Assembly: GCF_010183535.1 (NCBI RefSeq)
Contig: NC_071329.1
Location: 18,490,879-18,554,878, forward strand
Source of the DNA: Caenorhabditis remanei
Lineage: Eukaryota; Nematoda; Chromadorea; Rhabditida; Rhabditidae
Direction: 5' to 3'
Length of the DNA: 64,000 nucleotides
Shown here: one piece after another, positions 23,601 to 31,700 of the stretch
Layout of the letters: each line of letters starts with the position of its first letter
Numbering within the stretch: the stretch's first letter is position 1
The notes under the pieces: model-generated
The model's input: only the letters and a program-made list of their open reading frames with translations
What the model was told of the DNA's origin: nothing
The model's database searches: none
Translations under genes and position numbers: made by a program

Positions 23601-24340
23601 TGTAAGAATCAATAAAAAACGGCGAAAACTCGTCGATTTCAACAAGTTTTATGTTGAAAATTGCATTTTTTCAGCGTTTTTAACGTAGAAATCTTCTCAA
23701 AACCCTTTTTTCGACGTAAAAACCGCTGAAATCCGTCTTTTTTCATTAATTTTTGCGTTTTCCAATCCAAAATCCATGTTTTTCCCATTATTTCCAAAAA
23801 ATCACAATTTCGATTGATTTTTAGCGATTTCAGATCGAAAACCGTCATTTTTCTGGAATTTATAGCAAAAAAACAGTTTTTGAGTCATTTTTGACGAAAA
23901 AAAGTGGATTTTCAGTGATTTCTGATCATTTTTTCATCAAAATCACTCAAAATTCGTCATTTTTCTTAATTTTTGTGTTTCTCTTGAAAAATTACAATTT
24001 TGGTCCATTTTTGACCATAAACCATCATTTTTTCCGGATTTTTTAAGCGAAAAAACAGTTTTCAGTCATTTTTTTGACGGGAAAAAGTGGTTTTTTCAGT
24101 GATTTTCAGTACCAACCCATCAGCATATTTGGGATTCAAGACCGGATGATCCTGTGGTGTCTCTGGTACCAATGGCTCTGGATGCCAATCGGCAATAAGT
24201 TCATCTTTCTGTCGTTCCGTCAATTTCTTTGACAATTTCTCTTGTTGTCTTTTCGATCGATTCCTTATTACGACCCATACGAGGAGGGCGACGAGGGCGG
24301 TTTCGATGTAATAGTGAAATGAGTCTGGTAGGTAACCCAT
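2631..24340 (-). CDS. sptl-1: Serine palmitoyltransferase subunit 1 (LCB1/SPTLC1)
   Basis: This is the non-catalytic LCB1 subunit of serine palmitoyltransferase, the ER enzyme joining serine and an acyl-CoA in the first step of sphingolipid synthesis. Exons: 24340-24117, 21502-21302, 20363-20135, 17106-16935, 5380-4909 and 2718-2631. All junction phases agree and total 1386 nt, about 461 residues, normal for the family. Exon 1 has an N-terminal membrane helix ([18 protein letters not shown]). Exon 2 holds [18 protein letters not shown], whose Cys corresponds to the conserved Cys mutated in human HSAN1. Exon 3 has [16 protein letters not shown]. Exon 4 has [18 protein letters not shown] and [15 protein letters not shown], where LCB1 proteins lack the PLP lysine found in LCB2. 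Exon 6 ends GAAARQL. A CAG acceptor 8 bases before the ATG suggests trans-splicing. Intron 4 (11.5 kb) contains a whole trehalase gene on the other strand. Confidence 0.95.
2735..4900. repeat. Family A repeats filling sptl-1 intron 5
   Basis: Units contain ATGGTGCATCGG, CCACGCCCACT and GGTTTCCGA...ATTTTGGTGCTAAAAACG. The segment CTCGGTCGACACTTGAAAAT with CTCCTCTTTATCCAAATATC at 3700-3745 is a copy of the sptl-1 exon 5 border at 4907-4945, so the array has captured a piece of exon (see findings). No further exon is seen in the intron. Confidence 0.75.
5500..6170. repeat. Family D elements in sptl-1 intron 4
   Basis: Two head-to-head elements with GGATTCAGAATCC, CACGTCTTCAGC and GTGTCTGTCTGTGTG tracts. 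5500-5655 and 5970-6165 both carry GACATCCGGATATTC-like and CAGACAGACACT segments around a short inverted loop (CTAAGCTCTC). Confidence 0.75.
6461..6890. repeat. Long hairpin, arms about 200 bp
   Basis: CTGTCGCGCCTTCCGCGCTT at the left pairs with AAGCGCGGAAGGCGCGCCAG at the right. The inner 65 bases of each arm (ATCCTATGATTCTTAT against ATAAGAATCATAGGAT) are almost perfect. The loop is about 45 bases near 6665-6705. It lies in sptl-1 intron 4. Confidence 0.85.
7190..11698. other. Rest of sptl-1 intron 4 upstream of trehalase
   Basis: No exon was found here. Contents: a family A unit (7190-7330), a family D element (7555-7720), T-rich TTTTCAGCCATTTTC low-complexity sequence (8380-8880), a GA microsatellite (9085-9126), a TTTCGAAA-rich stretch (9180-9720), and family C units such as GCGTCAACGGCGCGCCAG (10930-11420). 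GGGTATAAATATTTATT at 11475-11492 is a possible TATA element for trehalase, and the pyrimidine-rich stretch before 11698 may hold its promoter. Confidence 0.45.
11699..16838 (+). CDS. tre-5: Trehalase (GH37), GPI-anchor-type, nested in sptl-1 intron 4
   Basis: Trehalase hydrolyses trehalose to two glucoses. Exons: 11699-11857, 12079-12392, 13308-14107, 15020-15528 and 16596-16838; phases match and total 2025 nt, 674 residues. Residues 1-20 form a signal peptide ([19 protein letters not shown]). Trehalase signature 1, [15 protein letters not shown], starts near residue 220; [10 protein letters not shown] precedes the end of exon 3; signature 2, [10 protein letters not shown], is at 521-530; [15 protein letters not shown] spans the last junction. 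The C-terminus is a Ser/Thr-rich stalk followed by a hydrophobic tail ([16 protein letters not shown]), typical of a GPI-anchored surface enzyme. Family length without the tail is about 580, so nothing is truncated. The start ATG follows TTTGCAG directly. The stop lies 96 bases from sptl-1 exon 4 on the opposite strand. The paralogue name rests on my memory that C. elegans tre-5 neighbours sptl-1. Confidence 0.93.
11886..12045. repeat. 16-bp minisatellite with telomere-like core, trehalase intron 1
   Basis: About nine units of AGCAGATCTTAGGCTT with small changes (AGCTG, AGCCG, AACCG). Each unit contains TTAGGC followed across the border by TTAG, the nematode telomere hexamer being TTAGGC. It occupies most of the intron between the first two trehalase exons. 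Confidence 0.85.
12450..13240. repeat. Family B hairpins, trehalase intron 2
   Basis: Two hairpins (about 12485-12570 and 13135-13235). Each is introduced by AGCATAGCTTCCG and has arms AAGTGCGCTCTATTG / CAATAGAGCGCACTT-like around a loop. Between them lies TTTCGAAAC/GAACCG-rich sequence similar to 9180-9720. Confidence 0.8.
14117..15010. repeat. Family B hairpin cluster, trehalase intron 3
   Basis: At least six hairpins in 900 bases, arms about 25-35 bp (AAGTGCGCTCTATCGATAAT and complement), loops of 30-60 bases often containing ATAACGATT. Several are preceded by GCATAGCTTCCGC. Confidence 0.85.
15540..16595. repeat. Family B hairpin cluster, trehalase intron 4
   Basis: Roughly seven hairpins of the AAGTGCGCTCTATTG type fill the intron. 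One family C unit (AACGCGCTGAAGTCACGCCA) is inserted near 16095. Confidence 0.85.
17165..20125. repeat. Family B hairpins in sptl-1 intron 3
   Basis: More than a dozen hairpins between exons 3 and 4. Clear copies lie at 18578-18690, 18745-18820, 19400-19510, 19570-19660 and 19940-20045. A larger inverted repeat (17965-19225) is embedded among them. No additional exon seen. Confidence 0.85.
17965..19225. repeat. Large inverted repeat in sptl-1 intron 3
   Basis: The left arm (17965-18255) includes GACTCCGCCCACTTTCCACA and ATGTCTACCCTCCATTTCAT. The right arm (about 18915-19225) includes their complements TGTGGAAAGTGGGCGGAGTC and ATGAAATGGAGGGTAGACAT. Arms are about 290 bp with several gaps; the 650-base spacer contains family B hairpins. 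Confidence 0.85.
20380..21180. repeat. Family C units and family B hairpins, sptl-1 intron 2
   Basis: 20385-20570 has four family C units (CTGGCGCTCCTTTGACGCG type), followed by three family B hairpins (20610-20730, 20930-21040, 21085-21175). Confidence 0.75.
22040..23560. repeat. Family A array in sptl-1 intron 1 (reverse orientation)
   Basis: Eight or so units with GATGCACCATATTGGTGG and GTTTCAAAGATTTTATGTTG. The unit is the reverse complement of the family A arrays at 520-1440 and 2735-4900. Flanks 21520-22030 and 23570-24100 are AT-rich low-complexity with TTTTTGAC/AAAATC patterns and no exon. Confidence 0.8.
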
Positions 24341-24439
24341 TCTGATGTCTGAACAGCAAATTTCAGAGATTTTATAGTAAAAGTGCTTGAAAACGGGGAG
24401 AAAATCGGTGAAAATCCGGTGGAAATCGGTTAAGATAGG

Positions 24440-24900
24440 CTCCGCCCCTTTTTAAACGAAAATTTGAGCATAGCTTCCGCATCTTGGTGGCAAGTGCGCT
24501 CTATTGATAATTTGGTGTTAAATACGTCAATTTTGGCCTAAAATTTCAAAATTTGACGCTTTTAACAGCAAATTAGCACTAGAGCGCACTTTCCACTGTG
24601 GATAAATAAAAATTTGGGCATAGCTTCCGCATCTTGGTGGCAAGTGCGCTCTATTGATAATTTGGTGTTAAATACGTCAATTTTGGCCTAAAATTTCAAA
24701 ATTTGACGCTTTTAACAGCTAATTAGCACTAGAGCGCACTTTCCACTGTGGATAAATAAAAATTTGGGCATAGCTTCCGCATTCAAACGACAAATGCGCT
24801 CTATTGATAATCTGAACTAAATACCGTTATTTTGGGCGGAGAGACCAATAATAGCTGGATTTTGAACAGATTAGCAGTAGAGCGCGCTTGTCAACATTCT
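24440..24900. repeat. Recent 150-bp tandem duplication of a family B hairpin
   Basis: AGCATAGCTTCCGCATCTTG at 24468 recurs 150 bases on at 24618, and the two copies are almost identical across the whole unit including both arms (24490-24590, 24640-24740). A third, diverged hairpin follows at 24796-24895. It lies just upstream of sptl-1. Confidence 0.9.
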
Positions 24901-24984
24901 TGAAAATGAAATATAAATGAAAGTTAAAGAAGGTGACAGATTTTTTTGTGTGAAAATTGGCTAAAAATCGGTCGAAATTCAGAA

Positions 24985-25590
24985 AAACCCGACTTGTCCA
25001 CGAGGAGTACACAAAATCTTGAAAGTGGGTGGAAAATTCTTGAAATTTGAGTTTTTAGCCTTAGAATAGAGAAAATCGCCGATAAATGCTCAAAAAATGT
25101 GAAAAAATCAGCGATAATAATGGAAAAAATACTAAAAACAGTGAAAATCGGAAAGAAATTTGTTTTGTCCACGAGGAGTACACGGAATCTTGGTAGGTAA
25201 CCCATTTTTTGAAAACGAGTATGATTTCTGGAATCAGCGTGTCTGGAAGTGTCTATACCTAAGTTTTTAGAAAATTTCAGAGTCATGAGATTCCGTGTAC
25301 TCCTCGTGGACAAGATGGATTTTTCTGTTTTTAGATTTTCACTGTTTTTAGTCATTTTTTTTGTGTTTTTCGCTGAAAAGTCGCTGAAAAATACTTTAAA
25401 ATTCGTGAAAAATCAGCGAAAAACACCAAAAAGTGATTAAAAATGGTGTAAATCTAAAAAAAGATGAAAATTCGCTCTTGTCCACGAGGAGTACACGGGA
25501 ACTCATGACTCTGAAATTTTCTAATAAATTAGGTATAGACACTTTCAGACACGCTGATTTCAGAAATCATACTCTTTTTTCACAGAAACT
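24985..25590. repeat. Family E palindromic element
   Basis: CTTGTCCACGAGGAGTACAC occurs forward at 24992, 25168 and 25480, and reversed at 25293. The arms 25218-25316 and 25475-25580 form an inverted repeat that also includes ATAGACACTT and GACACGCTGATT. Lies upstream of sptl-1. Confidence 0.85.
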
Positions 25591-26329
25591 TTCAGAATTT
25601 CTAAAAATTTCTGATTTTCAAAATTTCAGTGAATTCCGCTTTTTTTTTTTCGTTAAAAACGCAAAAATGTAACGTAGGCTACAAACAGAAAGGAGTGCAA
25701 AGAAACATATGAGACCGAGTGAAAAGGGGGAAGGAACAGGTTGCCAGGTCAACATTCATTCTCTCTGTGTGCTCTCTCTTTTTCGTTGTGCAAACTATTC
25801 TCATGTTGTTTTGAGATGAGAGGAGGAGACTTAGAGAGACTAAGAAACATACATCATTGACGAATACGTTAAAAATCGCACAAAAAATAAGACGAAACTT
25901 AAGCTACAAAAGAAGTCTCACACGATTACCACATACGATTCAAAAGTCGGGAAATTTTTATTTAAAAAATTTCGAGCTCTCGAAAAAAAAGTTTGAGATA
26001 GAGTACTTGCTGACCAAAAAATTTTCGAGCTTAAAATTTCTGAATTTCCAGACTAAAACTTACCTATGACTGTACCGTATGATGCATGTTTTGAATAAGA
26101 CTAACCTGAAGTGTCAAATAGACTTTCTGGCTTTTCAGTAAGCATTTCAGCGCGATGTGGCTTGTACCCTGATAGAAGAATATTGAAAACTAGTAGATAC
26201 TCAACGAAACAATAGAAAAGGATCGCTACGTGTGGACAAAACGTCAATTTGCGTATTGCCAACTCATCTCAGAACGTCAAAATATTGTGTTCACGTGAAA
26301 TCGGAAAATCGGAAATAAATTTGTTGACT

Positions 26330-26640
26330 AGGGAAAGTCATGGAGTCAGTTTGGAGATATGAGACTAACCTATATCATTTGAGAGCTAAAAAAAACGCTG
26401 ATTCCAGATATATATTCAGTTTTTGCCCTCGAGGCCTGGTATTCGAGAAAAAAACAAGGTCGACGACACGCTGTTTGAAATATTTTTTACAGTTTTTCCT
26501 AACTTTGACCTAATTTTTCTTGAATATCAGACTTGCAGGACAAAACCTGAATATATATCTGGTATCAGCGTTTTCTCAGCTTTCCAATGATATATGTCAC
26601 ATCACATAACTCCAGACTGACTCCATGACCTTACCTAGTA
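26330..26640. repeat. Palindromic MITE-like element, about 310 bp
   Basis: GTCATGGAGTCAGTTTGGAG at the left end pairs with CTCCAGACTGACTCCATGAC at the right end. Inner arms include CCAGATATATATTCAG / CTGAATATATATCTGG. The loop contains CTCGAGGCCTGGTATTCG. Confidence 0.85.
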
Positions 26641-27184
26641 AGTTTGAACCCGTCACGAAAACTGATTTGAGGAAAACAAGTTATGGCTGGAAATTCTTCT
26701 CTAATTGAACCGAAAACGTGGCGCCAAGAGACCCGGAATTGGAGGGACTTGGTAAAAAAAATGAGAACAGAAACAGCAATTTCTGACCATTTTCAGCAAT
26801 TTCCGGTTCAAAATCGTCGTTTTTTTTTGTTGGAATTTTTCATCAAAAAAACAGAAAAAACGAGAACATAAACCATATGCACGAAGATAGGAGAAGAAAT
26901 GTCTGCAGAAAAGAGACTTCCCCTCCAGTGTACTACACTCAATGAGTGTTTTGTGCACCCTCCGTATCTCCGTCCATCCATCACCCCACCTTTCTCTCTA
27001 TCTCTCTATGTCTCTATGTCTCTCGCTCTCTCTCTGCTAACCGATTCTTATCAGTATAGGTATAAATGATTCCTTTTTTTCTTTTATGACGAAATTTTGA
27101 GAATGTGTCATAAAATAAGAGAAAAAGAAAATAAAATGACTCAAAATTTTCACGAAGCACAACTGTAATTCGTGATTTCTAGCA

Positions 27185-27303
27185 GAGTTGCATGGAATTC
27201 CGACTTCCGACTTCCGGATAAGGAATTTTACTTCCGACTTCCGGATAAGGAATTTTACTTCCGACTTCCGGATAAGAAATTTTCACTTCCATGCAACTCT
27301 GAT
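27185..27303. repeat. Family F element with ACTTCCG core
   Basis: Bounded by CAGAGTTGCATGGAA and its complement TTCCATGCAACTCTG. The interior has three tandem copies of ACTTCCGGATAAGGAATTTT with CCGACTTCCG. A larger relative is at 55186-55618. Confidence 0.85.
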
Positions 27304-28089
27304 TTCTAGCGACAATTTTAGACTGCCTGGGGTGACTTTGACGCGTTTTTAAGTGAGAAATCTCGATTTCACACCGATTTTTATGAAAATTTTCGTATTT
27401 TTCACAATTTTATGTCAATAAGACGCATAAAAATGCGATTTTCGTCGTTTTTCCGAATAAAAATCGGGAATTTTCAATTATTTGGACAGGTAGTAACAAT
27501 TACAGTAATCCTGGGATAGGTGGCAAAATTTCGAGGAGTCTGGGGCGACGTAGGCGCGTTTTCATGATCTAGTTAACAACTTATGTCTGGGGCGACGTAG
27601 GCGCGTTTTTAAGTGAGAAATGTCTATTTGGAGCGGATTTTTATGAAAATTTCTCATTTTTCACTATTTTCACCAAATTTCTGGCTGGCTAAAAAACCCT
27701 CAAATTTTCGGCTTTTCAACTACAGTAACCCTATCCAGGATGCAATTTTCAGTCCAATTTCAGCGAATCGGACAACTGTCTACTCTTCAGTGTCAGTTGT
27801 GATATTTTCCGTGAAAAATCAGAAAAATCACATGTTATCAGTAAAACACGGAGAAAAAAACGGGAAGTGCAGACGGAAACAAATCAGGAAAATTGGGGTG
27901 AAAATTAAGAAAAATGATAACAAAAATAGCAAAAATGGCACGATAGAGACCAATTTATGAAAAAAAAACTGAGAAAAAATTGAAAAAAAATCGATTTTTA
28001 TTATAAAAACTTAAGCTCCGCCCATTTGTGGGCGGAGCATCTGAAAATTTGAAAATCAACAATGAAGATAACAACAAAAATTACTAAAT

Positions 28090-28660
28090 AATAGGCTCCG
28101 CCCCTTTTCAAACGAAAATTTGGGCATAGCTTCCGCATCATTGTGGCAAGTGCGCTCTATTGATAATCTAGTCTTAAATATGTCAATTTTAGCGTAAAAT
28201 CCAGGATTTTAGACTCAAAATAACGCTTTTAACACCAAATTAGCATTAGAGCGCACTTTCCACCGTGTGGATTACCCTAAATGAAAATTTGAGCAAAGTT
28301 TCCGCATTAAAGTGCGCTCTATTGATAATCTGAACTAAATACCGTAATTTTTGATAAAACACGGAATTCTGAACAGATTAGCAGTAGAGCGCACTTGCCA
28401 AGATGCTTAAAACCCGCTGAAAATGAAACCATGCGGCAAAATTGCGGAAAAAAGTGGGCGGGGCTAAGAAAAACTGATAACAATTAAAAAATCTAATAAT
28501 AAGCTTTAAGCCACGCCCCTTTTTCAATTTTTCTATTATAAAATGAAAATTTGGGCATAGCTTCCGCGTCAAAGTGACAAATGCGCTCTATTGACAATCT
28601 GGTGTTAGAATCACCATTACAACATCAGATTATCAGTAGAGCGCACTTGCCAAGATGCTT
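28090..28660. repeat. Family B hairpins downstream of the NEPRO-like gene
   Basis: Three hairpins (28145-28260, 28310-28400, 28585-28650), each with GCATAGCTTCCGC-like or GCAAAGTTTCCGC lead-ins. They separate the NEPRO-like stop (28732) from the sptl-1 upstream region. Confidence 0.8.
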
Positions 28661-28731
28661 GAAAACCGCTAAAAACGAAACCATGCGGCAAAATTGCAAA
28701 AAAAAGTGGGCGTGGCTTAGGAAATTATGGT

Positions 28732-31700
28732 TTATTTCTTCGACTTTTTCTTCGTCTTCTTCCCCTCACTCAACAAATCCAACGTTGACGTCAAGAAGCT
28801 CGACGTCTTCTGAATCTTTTTCGGCGTCGTCGTCGAGTCTCCAGATGAGATCACTTCTGATTTCCTCTTCATCACCGTCAATTTTTTCGATTTTTTCACA
28901 GTTTTCAGCGATTTTGGGGCGAAAAGATTCGGTGACATCAGTAGATCGTCATCATCGTCGTCACTTTTCAGAAGGAATGTTGTAGACGTCGATTGGACTG
29001 AAAATATGGGATCTGGGGCACCTTTGACGCGTTTTTGAGGTATTTCAAGAGGTTGGGGCACCTTTGACGCGTTTTTAAATTAAACATTTCAGCCATCGTG
29101 ACTTAGGCGCGTTTTCTGAGCAGATTGTAGAAATTTCGGTAGGCTGGCGTGCCTTTGACGTGTTTTCTTAAAAAAGTTCTGAATCTGGCGCTCCTTTGAC
29201 GCGTTAAAAAAAACTTTTCTGGCGTGCTTTTGACGCGGTTTTTAAAGGTATTTCAAGAGGTTGGGGCAACATTTGACGCGTTTTTTTTGTAGAAATTTCG
29301 GAAGGCTGGAGTGCCGTAGGTGCGTTTTCTGTGCAAATTTTGAGTCTTGGCGTTCCTTTGACGCGGTTTTAAAGGTATTTCGGAAGTTGGGGGCGCTTGT
29401 GACGCGTTTTCTGCCAGATTGTAAAATTTTCGGAAATCTGGCGCTCCTTTGACGCGTTTTCTTTTAAAAATCTGAAGACTGGAGCGCCGTGGACGCGTTC
29501 TTATTGAGTCTGGCGCTCCTTTGACGCGTTTTCAAGGAATTCCGAAAGTCTGGCGTGCCTTCAGCGCGTCCTAATTGAAACGAGGTGTCTGGCGTGACGC
29601 TGACGCATTCTCTGAGGCGATTCTGAATCTGGCGTGCCTTTGACGCGTTTTTAGGTATTTCAAGAGGTTGGGGCACCTTTGACGCGTTTTTACATTCAAA
29701 ATTCGAACCGTCTGGCGCTCTTTTGACGCGATCTTTGAAAAATTCGGAATCTGGCGCTCCTTTGACGCGTTTTATAGGTTTTCCGGAGGTTGTGGCGCCT
29801 TTGACGCGTTTTCGGCACAGATTCTGAATCTGGCGCTCTTTTGACGCGTTTTCAAGCAATTTTCAGCCTAAAACTCACTAGTTGAATTGAGAAAACTGGC
29901 GTCCTCTCTGGAAATGGAAATTCCAAGATCTGACATATCGAATTGAGCTGAAGAAGACGTGGATGGTCCGGATTTTGACGATTCTGTCATTTCGGTGATG
30001 AGCGCCTCGTGGAGAATTTCGGAACTGGAAATTGGTACAAAATTATCAAATTTACGCCCTTTTTTTATATTTTAAAATGAAAATTTGGGCATAGCTTCCG
30101 CATCCCAATAGCAAGTGCGCTCTATTGATAATCCGGAGGGAATTGAGTTATTCTCGAGTAGGAAATAACACAATTGTCAACAGAATCAGCAATAGAGCGC
30201 ACTTGCTAGAGTGAAATGAAGGAATTGGAGAAATGTTTCCGTCTGCGAGCAATACGGGCTATCTGGCGCACCTCTGACGCGTTTTAGGAATAAGAAGGAT
30301 GCTGGGATCAGAAAATAACTCATTTTAGCATTAGAGCGCACTTTTCTAGATTTTGAAAAATGAAAATTTGAGCAGAGCTTCCGCATCAAAATGGAAAGTG
30401 CGCCCCAATGACAATCTAGTGGTAAATATGTCAATTTCAGCCTAAAATTCAAGATTTTCGACTAAAAATAACACTTTTAACACTAAATTAGCAATAGAGC
30501 GTACTTCCTACGCTTTGAAAGTTGAAAATTTGGGTATAGCTTCCGCATCAAAGTGGGAAGTGCGCTCTTTTGATAATCCGGTGTAAATCCTGTTAATTTC
30601 TAGCGGGAAATAACGAATGATATACCAGATTATCACTAGAGTGCACTTTCCACAAAATAATGGCGTTTTTCGGAGTATTTTCGAAATAAAACTATCAGAA
30701 AATGTCGAATTTTCACATTTTCTTAAAATTTTAAGTTTTTTTCCACTGAAAATCTGAAATTTAAGCCCCGTCGGCGCACCAATGTGAAAAGTGCAGTGAA
30801 GCGCACTTTCAACAAACTCAAAAATGAAAATTTGGGCATAGCTTCCGCATCAAAGTGGAAAGTGCGCTCTATTGATAATTTACTGTAAATTCTGTTATTT
30901 TCAAGCTAGAAATAACGAATTTCATACCAGATTATCATTAGAGCGCACTTTCCACAAAATGATCACGTTTTTCGGAGTATTTTCGAAATATAAAGTCAAT
31001 TTCACACTAATTTGATGTCCCAAGTTGTAAATCGCCTCCATCTTCACCTATAGTCAATAGAGATGTCTATCTGATCTTCTCATTTCCAGAAGACAATAAC
31101 CTCTCCCATAGGTTGTAAACCATGGTATGTCTTCCCAGAGAGCACCTTGGCTCCGCCCTTAATAGGGGGGACCCCTCTCCAGGCTAGACGTCTTAGACAG
31201 TCTCATTCACCTTTCCTGTTCTCACTACCTCTAGCTATAACTATGGTCGCCCATACCACTTCTACTATTCTTTGTGCTCCTGGAGCCCTGGAGCTGTCCT
31301 CTAAGAGCTCCAAAGTTGCTCCAACTGGATTCAAAGCTCCAAAACCGGCTCCAAATCGCTCCAAAACCTCCAGAATCCCTCCAAAAACCGCCATCAACTT
31401 CACCAACCACCAAATCTCCACCACCATCACCACCACCCATTTCACCGTCTCCGAGAAGGCGGAGCTCCAGATTTGGCTCCAAATCCAACGGAGCTCAAAT
31501 CACTACCAGCCACCAACTGATCAAGAGCAGGCGGAAATCGATCGGAGGACAATTCACGTCGCCAATTTGGACTACAGTACCACTTCCAGCCAACTTGAAG
31601 ACTATTTCAAGATTGTGGAGAAATAAATTCTGTCACTATTCCAACGGATAAGCGGACCGGACGCCAGAAGAATTTTGGATTCATCGAATTCAAAGAGGCG

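Larger units (their letters stand above)
25660..28080. other. Gap between sptl-1 and the NEPRO-like gene
   Basis: No supported gene. It includes an unusual more complex stretch (25680-26300), an inverted repeat (26330-26640), pyrimidine-rich CTCTCTATGTCTCT tracts (26985-27040), a family F element (27185-27303) and sparse family C units (27300-27620). The sptl-1 promoter, if separate, should lie in the part nearest 24340. Confidence 0.5.

Noticed and set aside
27613..27960. 115-residue plus-strand open frame
   Set aside because: Lys/Asn-rich AT-driven sequence without domain, splice context or start signal.
29464..29859. 131-residue minus-strand open frame with repeated RVKGAPD
   Set aside because: It is the translation of family C repeats, and similar frames appear wherever the array occurs.
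29005..29870. CRISPR-like regular spacing of a 20-base core
   Set aside because: Units are degenerate, occur in introns of a nematode gene, and spacing varies; this is a eukaryotic repeat array.
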